Of a stretch of DNA of 64,000 nt, positions 22,974 through 33,960 are shown piece after piece. Made by a program: the position numbers and the translations under genes. The DNA lies in contig QCXZ01000138.1 in the NCBI GenBank assembly GCA_025024175.1, forward strand, positions 49,199,092 through 49,263,091. The letters are read 5' to 3'. The first letter of the stretch is position 1. Every line of letters starts with the position of its first letter. The DNA is from Rhyzopertha dominica (lineage: Eukaryota; Arthropoda; Insecta; Coleoptera; Bostrichidae). The notes beneath the pieces are model-generated. The model saw only the letters and a list, made by a program, of their open reading frames with translations. It did not search any database and was not told the origin of the DNA.

Positions 22974-24216
22974 CAGGGTGCGCCATCTCGAGCTTCGGTA
23001 TGGAAATATTGAATAACTTTGTTATCCATTGTCGGTATGACTTGAAAAAAATAATTTCAGTACAATTTTAACCATGAATAACTTTACACCTAAAGAACGC
23101 GCGGAAATTGTGACCATGTATTTGGCAAATGGTCATTCAATTGTGCTTGCTCAACGTGCATACCGTCGAAAATACCGCGGTCGTAAAGTGCATTCTGATA
23201 ACACCATACGCAATGTGACTAAAAATTTCGAAGAATCGGGGTCTATGGCAAATCATCAACGCGTTTCAGTTCGTAAAAGACGCTCCAATGAAATTGTTGA
23301 CTCTGTCAAGCAGAGTGTTTTGAGAAGCCCAAATCTGTCGTATCGTCACCGTGCCCAGCAGCTAAACATCAAAGGAACCACTCTTAGGAGGATTTTAAAG
23401 GAAGAATAACTCAACGATTATTGCCTACAGACGAGCCCTGTCGCTTGGAATACGGAAAAAGCGTGGTTAGAATGGCCCAGGTTGATTCCGAGTTTTGGAA
23501 TCAAATTTTGTTCACGGACGAGGCCCATTTCCATCTCTCTGGCGGAGTGAACAAACAAAATTGTTGATTCTAGGGCACAGACAATCCTCACATTATCCAC
23601 GAGAAGCCATTGCATGACCAGAAAGTCACTGTTTGGGCCGGCGTTAGCGCCATAACCATCATCGGACCATTTTTCTTTCGTGAAGGCGAAACCGTCGAGG
23701 GCGACCGTTGTCAGTGGATTTTGGCGCACTAGGTGATTCCAAAAATGCGCTAAAAATTTATTGAACTTCTGGTTTCAACAAGACGGCGCCCCATGCCATA
23801 CGAAATACTTTTTGAAGCGAAAGTTCCCCGGCCGTTTGATGTCAAAAGGTGGCGATGTTGAGTGCCCTCCAAGATCGCCGGATTTGACGCCGCCGGCTTT
23901 TTTTGTGGGGTTATCTAAAACGTAAGGTATACGCCAACAAGCCCACGACATTAGAAGCGCTCAAGACCAACATTCGAGCTGAAATAGAGGCAATATCGCC
24001 CGAAATGCTGGCCAAAGTATTGGAAAATTCGAAAAAAAGAACACAATATTGTGTGCCTCGTAAAGGAGGTCATTTGTTGGATGTTGTGTTCTAAGTACAG
24101 TTGAAACAAATTGTAAAGGACTAAATCGAATAAAAAAATACTAACAAATATTTACTTTCACTACTTGCCGAAGTTATTCAATATTTCCATAGCGAAGCTC
24201 GAGATGGCGCACCCAT
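22974..24216 (+). mobile_element. IS630/Tc1/mariner-type element with ~45-bp TIRs
   Basis: The left end CAGGGTGCGCCATCTCGAGC is inverted at the right end, and the pairing continues through GGAAATATTGAATAACTT with few mismatches (about 45 bp). TA flanks both ends (22,972-22,973 and 24,217-24,218). The 1,243-bp length and an internal transposase in the same orientation fit an originally autonomous element. Its transposase belongs with the D41D-like group elsewhere in this window by motif style. Confidence 0.9.
23074..24094 (+). pseudogene. Transposase of the 23-24 kb element, several breaks
   Basis: The ORF at 23,074-23,409 encodes the N-terminal helix-turn-helix region (FTPKERAEIVTMYLANG through LSYRHRAQQLNI). 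After a short deletion the frame gives FTDEAHFHLSGGVNKQN with the first catalytic Asp, then stops where CRFWGT is expected. VTVWAGVSA and IIGPFFF follow. WFQQDGAPCHT holds the second Asp. At the third site PRSPDLTPPAF replaces the expected PLDF, so that Asp is gone. A frameshift leads to WGYLKRKVYANKPTTLEALK (23,903-24,094), the usual C-terminus. It cannot be active. Confidence 0.88.
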
Positions 24217-24218
24217 TA

Positions 24219-27200
24219 CGTTTGGAGTATGTGACGTATTTGTTTTCTTTTTATATAACAAACTTGTGTTGTTTAAAAATCAATAACTGCAATATACTCC
24301 AAATACTCCTGGCACAGTAGCGAGGTCGCGCGGAGTGACAAATTCGGGCAATCATATCTTTGTTATATGTTACGTAACAAAAATTCTTTCATTAGCGTCT
24401 TTTTCGATTTTTTGATAGGTCTAACTCAATTAGGTAAAAAAATACCTCGTTGCCGAAATTTGCCTTACGCAATTGCTATATCGGTTATTTAAATTAGTTG
24501 TATCCTTGTTACTATTACCAGTATTTAACTCTACACCACATGAAACGAGAAAGTGTGCTTTTTCGATTGGTGAAAGAAATTTTGAGAGCACCGGCGCGAG
24601 CGCTTTCTTGCCTTTACAAGTGTTTTGGGTTGCCTAACATGCTGACATCACTTTTGTCGCCCTGCTAGCAGTCTAGAAGTATCAAGTCTCTGCTTTTATT
24701 GCTTGATTACTCAAAGTCATTTGAATACCCTTTATGTAAAAGCTACACGAACGATTGGCAGTGCGCATACAGCTACGAAGAAATAAAGAATATGTATCCA
24801 GCATTAATCAGGCGCTTGAAACCTCGAGATAATGACAGAAGCAAATCCCACTTGTTTGCTATTTGAGCTGCAGCATCATGCAAATTCATCCAATTAAATA
24901 TCATCTAAATTCCAGGTGGCGGGTCCACCGAAAATCCATTCACATTTACATTCACTCGGAGCTATTAATTCAGGCTACATATGCGCCTGTTTATTCCGGG
25001 GCGATCCCCCGGGACTAGAGCTATATGGCTTCTCCCTTATACCAGTTTCCATTTCCCATACGGCGGCTGCGATACACCGCCGAATCGAATAAAGTGAAAT
25101 ACGCAAATGTCAATTTCAATTTTACGTTCTCTGTTAGCGGTCGCGATCCTATGCATATAATCTGCCTTTCTGCCATACACATGCGAGTGAGCCTCTCGAC
25201 CGTAAAAACTTATTAGGCCCTCGCCTTTTTTATTTAAATATTCAAACGACGTAGCCTACTACACAGCCATGATACATGAATATCTTTGACGCTGTCATGA
25301 GTAATAAAGTGGTGAAATGAAAACGTGCTGATATGGAAGGACAAGTATGTGTTATTACGCTGGATTTTTCATGGAACGGCGTATATTACAATAATTCCGT
25401 ATATTAAAGCCCTGGTGAGGTAATAAACTTTGTGATGTGGGTACTTCCAGCTTTGTTAAGTATAGCACTCTGTCGTCACGCAAATACTCCTAATCTGATA
25501 GGGGAAGATTTACTTCTGTCAGCCATGCCACAAAAAATGTAATACGAAACCAGAATCTTTTAATAGAGTACACATTTATGCCATTGCTACCTACACATTT
25601 TCCCTATAAGACAGTGATCGAGCCATTTTCAAAACAACTAAATTAGTTAAAAAATTATATGACATGTAAAAGATACCCCAAACTCCGGACATCCAAAATT
25701 GGCTACAAATGAAGATCAAACTCTCGATGTATTAATTAACCTTGTGGATAACTCATCAATATAAACCACCCGAATTGCTTTGGACAAAAATATTAGGCAA
25801 TCATTGGTTGTTTAAATATTAAAAAAGAATAAATCCAAACCCTACAAAGTACTGAAGAAGTTCAGTTCATTTTGCACTTACGGTGAGCTGTACCTTTTCC
25901 CTAAGAATCTCGGACCTCAAGGCAATGGTAATTGCAAACAGATGCGGCAGTTCACCCCAAAGCTCAGGGCAGAATGGAAAAACGGCTTGTGGTACAGCGC
26001 AAAACGGGCATTTGGGCTTGCGTTTTTAAACTGAATAGTCGAACATTTTTAAGACACTTTTTGTTTGCGCTGGTGGCATCATCCAACAGGTAGTACTGAA
26101 TTGATTTTAATTCATTCCCAAGTTGCTTGTTTGTTCTTGACGTTTCGAGATTCATGCTGGCACGAGATACTTCTGAAGAAGACAGCGACATGAGTGTCGA
26201 AACGGAAAACAATATGCCATCGACAGCTACCACGGAAGCCTTCAAACCATAATTCATTTTTTGTTTGTTTTAAAAGATTTTATTGTAATAGTAGGGTAAT
26301 AAACAATTCGCGTGTTACTTTACGTAAGATTAGGTCTAACTATTGTTCAAGTGCCTGAAGTAGCTGTATCGATCTAATTACCGTCCCAAAATTGGAAAGA
26401 ACTGACTTGCAGAGTTGATGTATAGTAATTAATATTTTCCGAAGCATTCACCTTGTTTTCCGGATAACAGTGGACCTGTGTAACTTCATTAAAAGAGGAA
26501 ATTCTTCCAGCAACTAACTTTCTTCAGTTTTGAGAATAGTGTGGTTAGGTTTTATCGGTAGTATGAATGAGCGCTTCCCTCCCCCTCACATACACAACGG
26601 TTGTTGTTGATAACCCTTGCATTTTGAGCAACGTGAAAGGGCTAATGCAATAACTCCAGTACTACTGTTAATGATGTGTACTAAGTACCGAGAAGTAATT
26701 GGTAGAGAGTATAGCAGCATATAACTGATATGATTGTGATTGATTTTATAGATTTTAAAGCATTAGAATAGCGAATACAAACTTATAATTTATCATCCTA
26801 GGGCTAAGATATCTTTCAAGAAGCGTACGATCAGGGCTGAAGTCGTTAAGAGGAAGATCTAGCAGAAGTTTATTATAATTGTCAGGGTTATTAAAATTTG
26901 ACTTCAAATTCAAATGAATGACTTAGAGCTACAAAAATTTGCTCCCAGATTCTTCAATTCTGCAAAGAATTTGGATCTACTGGTAGTCATAACTATGGTT
27001 TTATTTACCAAATTCCTAAGCTGATTGTAGTAAATCCAATGCGCCTGTAATTTAGATTCTTTATAATGAGACTGAGACTTTGTAAATTTGCGTTTTACAA
27101 CCGGTACATGAACATTCAGTTAGTACCTATGTTGTTTAATAAAGTTATCTTATTATTAATATTGAGCTCATCACAAATGCTTAAGTTGCTGTTTAGTAAA

Positions 27201-27467
27201 TCTTCAATATTTTAGATTTCATGGACTGCTTGGAGCAGAAAGAATATCAATATTACATAAAATGATACGAATTATAAATAATGGTTTAATTTTACATTAG
27301 CATATTTAATAATATTTAAGTCAGAAGTAATAAAGTGATGTATTAATGTTTGTCCATGTTAAGAGATTCGAGTAGACCGATCCATTACCTGATGTAAATC
27401 AAATATCCAGGTATTTCTTAACAACAGGAGAGCTCACATCGGCCACATCTATATTAATACGATATAA
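24219..27467. other. No gene recognised; balanced islands
   Basis: 24,540-25,260 is balanced sequence containing ATGCAAAT and several TAAT-type homeodomain-like sites near 24,870-24,980, suggestive but not proof of a regulatory element. 26,090-26,260 includes a CTGAAGAA/GAAAC pattern discussed as a possible PLE end. The rest is AT-rich with no domain. Confidence 0.35.
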
Positions 27468-27743
27468 ACAACACCAGTGGCGGACTGTAAATGTAGGAGT
27501 TGGGTTCCACTAAGTCCCTGTGTACCTGTTAGCTAGAAAAGGTTCTATGCGAGTTGGGTCCCACTGATTCTTGGAAATGTTTAATCCCAATAAAGCAATT
27601 ACAGAGGATATTATTTTCCCCAAAATCCCTTCTTCCTAATATTTTGTCATTCATTGGTGTACAATTTAACCGCCCATTTATAAAATTTGCAATATTTGGG
27701 TTACGACAGATAGCGCATAAATTTTAGTTTCATTTGTGAAGTA

Positions 27744-29240
27744 GTGTTCAGAACAATGTCAAGTTTCAGTTGTGAAGTAAGTGAAAAAGGCAAAGAACTT
27801 ATTGTTTTAAATAAGTTCAAGTTCGGCTTTCACAAGTATATAAACAAGAAAACCGTGAAAAGGTGGACTTGTACGAATAAAAAACCTTGTGCAAGGCATT
27901 TATTAAGACAGAGGGTAAGTTTTATTAAATATCTTTTTTGATAATTTTAAATTTAAATTCCTCTTTCGGCTTTTAATGCTGTAATATATCAAATCAGTGT
28001 AAAAAAACAATGAATATTGTTTTGCTCGCGATTGCTAAACAATTGAAAAAAAAACACGAAATTTATTCAAAATGAAAATTTGATAGAGCGGCAATTATCA
28101 AGCAATTCCTTAAAAAGAAAAGCCATAGAAGACAAAACAGAACGCCCAACAAAAATTTTGCGCAAAGAACTAAGGGTCCATCCAGAAAACCAATTAACAA
28201 CTACAGACTTAAACAGAATAAAAAAGAACTTATATTGGGCCCTAAGATCCAATATGTCAGGCCCTCTGCCAAAATCTAAATTAGAAGTTCACGACTATTT
28301 AGATAATTACCCGCTGATAACAAATAAAAACGAAAATTTTCTTCTGATAAACGACAGTACTAGAAATATAATAATGTTGTCGTGTAGGACAAATTTGGAA
28401 TTTTTAGTCGACAACGTAAAGCACATCTATGTAGATGGGACTTTCGACTATTGTTGTAAATTTTTTACACAGTTATTTACAATTCACGGTTTGTGTAATG
28501 GAAATTATATCCCACTAGTGTATTTTATATTACCCAACAAAGCTACTGGATCTTATTCAAGTGCTCTACGTTACTTAAATCAAGAATGTCAGAAAATTGG
28601 AAAACATTTGCTCCGGAAATTGCTACTATGGACTTTGAGTTGGCAATCCACAACTCTTTCAATGAAGTTTACCCTGACTGTTTAATTCAAGGCTGCCGTT
28701 TCCATCTGGGACAATCGTGGTAAGTCGAATAGTCCTAATGGTATGAAGTTTCATAATAATGGTCTTTATTATTTCAGGTATCGCAAAATTCAAGAACTTG
28801 GCCTAACTTCGGTTTACAACAGCAAGGTTGACTCCGACAGCAAAAAATATCTGTCTTACATTTTTGGCCTTCCGTTACTAAACCCTGACGATCTAGGGGA
28901 TTGTTTTGCGATTGATCTGGCTGAAATTCAGCCAACATTCGAAAAAATTACAAAATTTGCGGATTATTTAGTACAGACATATATATCCGAAGATGCCACG
29001 TTTCCACCGCATATTTGGGCTGAGCATCCGAATATATTTTTATTTACTAATGAATTGCTAAATGTGCAGGTAGACACTTAGATAAAGATGAGGAGTGCAT
29101 TAAAGTACAAGAAATTGTATTCAACAAAATCCTTGGATAAACAAAAGTATTTGCAAAAGCAAATTGATAATTTAAGGAAAAATTTAATAAAAAAATTTGA
29201 ATTTGTAAAACAGGCATCTTATCATGTTCGAATTTCAAAA
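27744..29240 (+). pseudogene. FLYWCH + MULE transposase gene with introns
   Basis: Exon 1 (27,744-27,914) encodes a FLYWCH zinc finger start (KGKELIVLNKFKFGFHK, then RWTCTNKKPC) and ends at a GTAAGT donor. The next exon gives VDGTFDYCCKFFTQLFTIHG (first MULE Asp), and after a one-base loss in an A run (near 28,610) ATMDFELAIHNSF (second Asp) and GCRFHLGQSW, the C-x2-H signature. A small intron at 28,720-28,777 (GTAAGT...TTTCAG) joins QSW to YRKIQELG exactly in frame. WAEHPNIFLFTN follows, then a deletion. A C-terminal helix (KKFEFVKQASYHV) ends near 29,240. Intact splice signals show it was once an expressed gene. It could be a TE transposase or a domesticated relative. Confidence 0.87.
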
Positions 29241-29348
29241 TAATTGTATTTCTACATGTTGTACTGTTATTATGTATAAAAGTTTTTCAATATACCTATA
29301 CTTATTTATGTGTACCCTTTGACGATCTTTAATTTATGTGGAATACTA

Positions 29349-29508
29349 GGAGCCCGGTTGCAAAACGCGGATCACTTAGCTCCATTGTTATCCTCGGAAA
29401 AATTGTGGCAACAACCAATAAGAACGCCTAAAATTTGTGGTTACCATGGTTTCATCCGAGGTTAAACCGTGATCAAATTGATTTGCGTTTGTGGAACAGC
29501 CCTACGTA
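29349..29508. mobile_element. Short palindromic MITE inside the MULE
   Basis: The left end GAGCCCGGTTGCAAAACGCG and the right end (GCGTTTGTGGAACAGCCC) are imperfect inverted repeats, with further pairing inside (AACCTCGGATGAA against the left arm's TATCCTCGGAAAA). Size is about 155 bp with no coding. It lies between the MULE C-terminus and the inverted subterminal repeats, so it probably inserted into the MULE's 3' region. Confidence 0.5.
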
Positions 29509-30304
29509 TTACTGAATTTATAGACAATCATTTTTATGACACTACGGCTTACTGGGACCCAACTCGCCTATGTTTGGGACCCAACTCGCATTGCAGATTA
29601 GTATACCTGCATCGGCCGGGACCCAATTCGCCTACTCCCGGTACGATCGTTCAACTCACTTCAATTCAATTCAATAAAAACACATAGTCGTACGGCAGGT
29701 ACCCATTACAATTACCTTTACTGAAGCCGTTATTAGTTAAGTAACATTAAACCCGGCAACTATACAGCGCCTTCGAGTAAGGCAGACGGTTCAGATTTAA
29801 ATGATGGGATTTTAATATTAGCTTAATACGGAGAATAGGAACCAACTACCGGCGCATAAATTATTTGTATTACACTTTGCCACTACATACAAACGATGTC
29901 CCAACCTCTCCAGGGTTAGCCTGTATTTTTGAAATTTCACCCACAATAACCTGCAAAACTAATGGATTGTTGACAAACATGGTGTTGGCCAAGGTATCGC
30001 CTTAAATAATAGGGTCATTTGTAGATTTTCTTATAAATATTACTATTTAATGGTAGATTTTTTTAGGACTAACGCTTTGAGTTTATTTGATTACCACATT
30101 TTAATTTTAGGGCCAGGTGCGGACTGCCCCCCCCCCACGCAATTGCTTATCCGCCAGTGACAACACAGCAGCAAGTTTCTTAATGAAAATTGCAATATCA
30201 ATATCGAATATTCAAATGAACCGTAAATCATGTCTAACAAAAGAGGTTTAAATTTTATATTTGTACTTACAATCTACCCCTCAATAACAGATAAAAAAAC
30301 TCAC

Positions 30305-30386
30305 CTTTTTGAGGCAAGCTGCCGTTGTTCTGCTTGTCGCATTCGGCCTTCAGCGAGGCCGTGATCTTCTCTATGTCCTCCTCCAT
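30305..30386 (-). CDS. Candidate first coding exon of a host gene
   Basis: ATG at 30,386 opens a 27-codon reading frame (begins MEEDIEKITASLKAECDKQ, ends LPQK plus one base) that runs straight into GTGAGT, a strong splice donor (AAAAAG|GTGAGT at 30,304). The exon and the ~150 bases upstream are GC- and CpG-rich, unlike the AT-rich TE debris around. An upstream ATG near 30,461 would encode a short peptide that stops before the exon. I do not recognise the protein. The next exon should lie at lower coordinates or beyond the MULE. It could also be a TE exon. Confidence 0.5.
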
Positions 30387-30759
30387 CGTGTGGTCCACTC
30401 TTGTTTTTCAGCGTGTCTCCTCGATGTCGCCAGTTTTCACCGATGGTCTTCGTCTTCCGCCCATCCTAATTTGATATTGTCCAATTCGGTCCCGCAATCC
30501 GCGCCCGCGGCGACCGTCGCCTAATAGTAGGGTGCTGAAACAGAAACCACGTGTTGCATCAGCAGGAAATGGCCAGCGGCTGGTCGCCGTAATTGGGAGA
30601 GGTTTTCTTGCGATTGCAGCGGTTCTGTTGGGGTTGAGGTACTGCAGTTAATGTGCAATGACGAATAACCGAGTGTGGTTGAGCAGGGGTTAAATGGGTT
30701 GGTTGCAGGAATGTCGGTTTCGAGTAGTACGAGGAAAGCAACAAACGATAATCAGCACT
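30387..30759 (-). promoter_or_regulatory. GC-rich 5' UTR/promoter candidate upstream of the exon
   Basis: Sequence upstream of the ATG is GC- and CpG-rich for this window (GGCGACGGTCGCCGCGG near 30,500-30,520) and then balanced to about 30,760, where the gypsy LTR appears to begin. No clear TATA or initiator could be assigned by eye, so this is called only from composition and position. Confidence 0.35.
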
Positions 30760-30943
30760 GTAATGTTCTTATGGGTTCGTGGAAATTAAACACTGTATCA
30801 CAATTTGAACCCTTATTTATTCAACACCCGAAATCACGTCTACATGCACCTTCAGCTTACTCTCTATCACCGTTTGTCTTGTGCCTGCGCATCGCGACTC
30901 CCCCACATATTCATACATCCTTGAAAGATATACATATACTACA
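30757..30943 (-). repeat. Ty3/gypsy 3' LTR (approximate)
   Basis: On the minus strand a polypurine tract (GGGGGGAAAAG, 30,944-30,954) is followed by TGTAGTATATG, a typical LTR start. AATAAATAAGGG at about 30,815 could be the polyadenylation signal. A plausible LTR end (TGTAAT on the plus strand) is at about 30,757, giving a short LTR. The outer boundary is uncertain and no second LTR is present. Confidence 0.5.
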
Positions 30944-30959
30944 CTTTTCCCCCCGTAAC

Positions 30960-31930
30960 AAATAATTTAATGTGCAACGGTATATCTTTCAGGAGCTTTC
31001 CTAATTCTAATTGGTCTATCAAGCCTAGATGCATTTTCTGTCAGTGCCACTTCTTCCGCTTCGTCTCGGACAGGTAAACTTGGAAATTGCGAAATTGTTT
31101 GCAATTCTTTTAATGAACAATGCTTTCTTATTTGTAATCCCGCACCCAAACAGTTTCATCTAAATCAAACATTATGTTCCTATGTCCCTTGTAATTTTGA
31201 ATCTGTTTCACATTTTTCTATATATTTCAAGAAGTGACTTAAGCAAATCCAATCTAGTTCTCAAATTTCGACCTAACAACAGTTTTGCAGGAGACTGGCC
31301 CGTAGTACAATGCATAGCATTCCTATAATTCAAGAAAAATTTATTTAACGATAAATTAACATCGTTTTTTCTACATTCATTAAAAATGGCTTTTAAAGCA
31401 CACTTTCCACTGCTAAGCCGTTTGTCGTGGGATGGAATGGAGCTCCCGTAATGTGCCTAATGCCATTTTTTACAAAACATCTGGAATTCTTCTGAAGTAA
31501 ATTGCCTGGCATTATCCGAAACAACATACCTTGGAAGACCAAAGCGAGAAAACACATTTCTTAACAATTTAATTGTGCTTTCAGCGGTAATGGATGTTGT
31601 GGGGAATACTTCAAGCCACTTACTATATGCATCAAGGATAACTAAAAAATATTTATTTTCCATTGGTCCCATATAATCAATATGAACACGACTCCAAACA
31701 CTGTCTGGAAATTTCCACAAATTTAATTCTGCAAGAGGTGGATTTGGTTTAAATTTTTGACAACTGGCACATGACTTTACCGATTTTTCGATGTCCGCAT
31801 CTATTCCGGGCCACCAAACATAAGACCGCGATAGAGCTTTTTCGTTAACAATCGGAAATCTCGACAAGAAATCAGCCGTATTTTCCTCCGACTTAGTATA
31901 CTGAATATTATAATTGTAACTTGATTTAAT
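30960..31930 (-). pseudogene. Ty3/gypsy pol fragment (RNase H end + integrase)
   Basis: The minus-strand reading begins with YNIQYTKSEENTADFLSRFP, the end of RNase H, then VWWPGIDADIEKSVKSCASCQ, the CC half of the integrase zinc finger (the HH half is deleted). The catalytic core follows: VHIDYMGP (first Asp) and YVVSDNARQFTSEEF (second Asp, normally SDNG). After a frame change NYRNAMHCTTGQSPAKLL and LGRNLRTRLDLL match the conserved end of gypsy integrases, and the ORF ends RPIRIRKAPERYTVAH just before the polypurine tract. The style is that of the K02A2.6-like gypsy group. The 5' part is missing, cut where a plus-strand non-LTR element begins. Confidence 0.88.
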
Positions 31931-31934
31931 AACG

Positions 31935-33165
31935 TTGGATTTTTCGAAAGCTTCTGATACACTGCATCATGTGTTGCTTTGTAGTAAATTGACTTGCTAC
32001 GGTTTTGATGAGGTTTCTGTTAATTTCTTCCGATCTTATTTGCTCAATAGGTGCCAGCGAAATGTCTGATGTCGGCAGGGTGATTTCGGGAGTCACTCAA
32101 GGATATATCCTGGGACCAATTTTGTTTTTAATTTACACCGCTGATTTACTCTCGAAGCCCAACTTTTCAACTTGCGTGGCATACGCTGACGATACTTACC
32201 TTTTACACCATTTCAACCCACAGAACATAGAGTAGGCATGCTTAGAAATTAATGAGGAACTAGGCAACATTCGTGAATGTTCTAGTAACATTAACTTAAA
32301 GTTGAACAGCAATAAGTGTTCTGTAGTATACTTCGCGTCGAAATCGTTACAAAAATGTTTTGTGAAGGATGATATTAAAGTACATGTGGACCATAATCAA
32401 TTGCCTGTATATGAAAGGATCAAATTCTTGGTTTAAATATAGATAATGACCTTCGTTTTAAAAATCACATGTCTTTCTTATTAAAATATGTTATGTTGCT
32501 TTAAAGCTCTTGTACTCTAATCATCTTATTCTCAACTTTAAACTTAGAAATGCGAATCTCTAGTAATCCCTCACTTACTTTATTGTTTTATGGTATACTT
32601 TCCTTGTCTTGATGCCGTTAATAAATACAGGCTTCAGAAGGTGCAGAATAACTGCTGCAGATTCATATTTGGACTAAAAAAGTATGCTCATATCAGTAAG
32701 TGCGTACAGTGACTTAAATGGTTAAAAATTGATCAACTTTTTTATTACCACCGTGTAACTTTCTTGTTTCGTGTCTTTCGATCCTCTTTGCCAAAATACT
32801 TGCGTGATAAGTTTCATAGTCGTCGCAGCTTGCATTGCACTGATTTATCTCTTAGATATGTCCACCATTTATCAATGCCTGGCTTCCGAACCTCCTTATA
32901 AACGCGGTATTTTACTAATAATGCTATAAAATGTTGTAAGGAACAGTATGATTTTTTACTAAAATATGCCCTGTAGAAAGTTTCAAAAAACACATGATGT
33001 ATAGGTTAAGTCATTAGCTTGTAATTATAGTCAAAGCATGATACTATAGTTGTCTATGTTTTTGGTTTGTTTATTTCTCATATTGAACTAAATATATATT
33101 TTATTTTGAGTTGAGTGGAATAGCTACGCTAGATTTCGCCCAATAGTATGTTTAAATAAAGTCCT
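31935..33165 (+). pseudogene. Jockey/CR1-like non-LTR RT, 3' half
   Basis: It starts abruptly with LDFSKASDTLHHVLLCSKL (motif A), then NFFRSYLLNRCQ, VISGVTQGYILGPILFL (motif B, normally GVPQGS) and VAYADDTYLLHHF (motif C, catalytic pair intact). NLKLNSNKCSVVYF follows. Further frames give LQKVQNNCCRFIFGLKKYAHI and LPKYLRDKF, the C-terminal block. An AATAAA just before 33,160 and a (TTA)n tail mark the 3' end. Frame changes occur near 32,060, 32,430 and 32,560. The element begins exactly where the gypsy fragment ends, suggesting 5' truncation during insertion or a rearrangement junction. Confidence 0.87.
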
Positions 33166-33198
33166 ATTATTATTATTATTATTATTATTGTTATTAAT
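33166..33198 (+). repeat. (TTA)n microsatellite tail
   Basis: About ten TTA units directly follow the RT element's 3' end, after AATAAAG. Simple-repeat tails are usual for several non-LTR clades. Confidence 0.8.
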
Positions 33199-33299
33199 TT
33201 ATGAGCTTGTCGGTTTCATTCCTAAGATTTAAGTTGTAGTAAATGTAAGGAATTTTTAAGCCATAAGAAGATCAAAAACAATAATTTTTTGTATCCATC

Positions 33300-33960
33300 T
33301 ATAGGGTCGTTACAAAGTATAGCAGGATATTTCAGGTTCTATTCGACCGATTTTTCTGAAATTATGCATGGGCGTATGGGCAAAGAAAGAGAAATTTCAT
33401 CCGTACAAAATTCACTTATTACAAAAATTGAGCGAAGATGATTTCGATCGTAGGATAGAATTTTGCGAAACTGCTATGAACATGGTAAATGAAGATAGTA
33501 ACATTTTAAATTGGATTGTTTTCTGACGGCTTTTTGCCTGAATGGTAATGTGAATAGACATAATTGCAGATACTGGTCGGACACAAATCCACATTTGATG
33601 GAACAAGTCCACACACAACACCCTCAGAAAGTGAATGTCTGGTGTGGTATTATCGGTGAGCAGATTATTGGGCTTTTTTTCGTCGATGGAAATTTGAATG
33701 CGGTCAAGTATTTACAGCTCTTGCGCGAACACATTATACCAGAACTTATTCGCCTGTTCCCTAATAGTGAAAATGCTGCTGATTCCTTCTGAATAGATAT
33801 GGTTTCAGCAAGATGGTGCACCGCCCCATTCTGCAGTTAACGTTCGTGGATATTTGAATGCGATATAATACATGGCAACTCCAAGAAACCGCTTTAAGAA
33901 AAAACAGTAACAAAATGCTATTCCGCAAAACATGTTTTAGCAGTACCCTTATAAGGTGGG
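33300..33960 (+). pseudogene. Transposase fragment of the D41D-like group
   Basis: Plus-strand blocks in order: KFHPYKIHLLQKLSEDDFDRR, then NGNVNRHNCRYWSDTNPH, KVNVWCGIIGEQIIG and REHIIPELIRLF, and finally FQQDGAPP-like text at about 33,805 in another frame. The stretch that should hold the first catalytic Asp (SDEAxF) is garbled to IVF-stop. TATAGGGTCG at 33,303 may be the left terminal repeat, but no right partner is clear. The KFHPYK...EDDFDRR block is nearly the same as in the 36-37 kb element, so the two belong to one family. Confidence 0.78.

Larger units (their letters stand above)
27475..30159 (+). mobile_element. Mutator-like element insertion with 7-bp target duplication
   Basis: ACAACAC lies immediately left of CAGTGGCGGA (27,468-27,474) and immediately right of TCCGCCAGTG (30,160-30,166), consistent with a target duplication around short inverted ends (one mismatch in 10). 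Inside are a FLYWCH exon, a MULE transposase and inverted subterminal repeats. The motif GCGAGTTGGGTCCC occurs at 27,549, with a variant at 27,493, and three times inverted at 29,553, 29,573 and 29,617. Outside those repeats the right arm is 500 bp longer than the left and ends in a C12 run, so the outer boundary may belong to a second, enclosing element. Confidence 0.6.

Noticed and set aside
25964..26257. 97-codon minus ORF as a gene
   Set aside because: No recognisable domain. It overlaps a candidate repeat end on the plus strand.
33166..33198. CRISPR-like or satellite array
   Set aside because: It is a simple TTA repeat at a retrotransposon 3' end, with no spacers.
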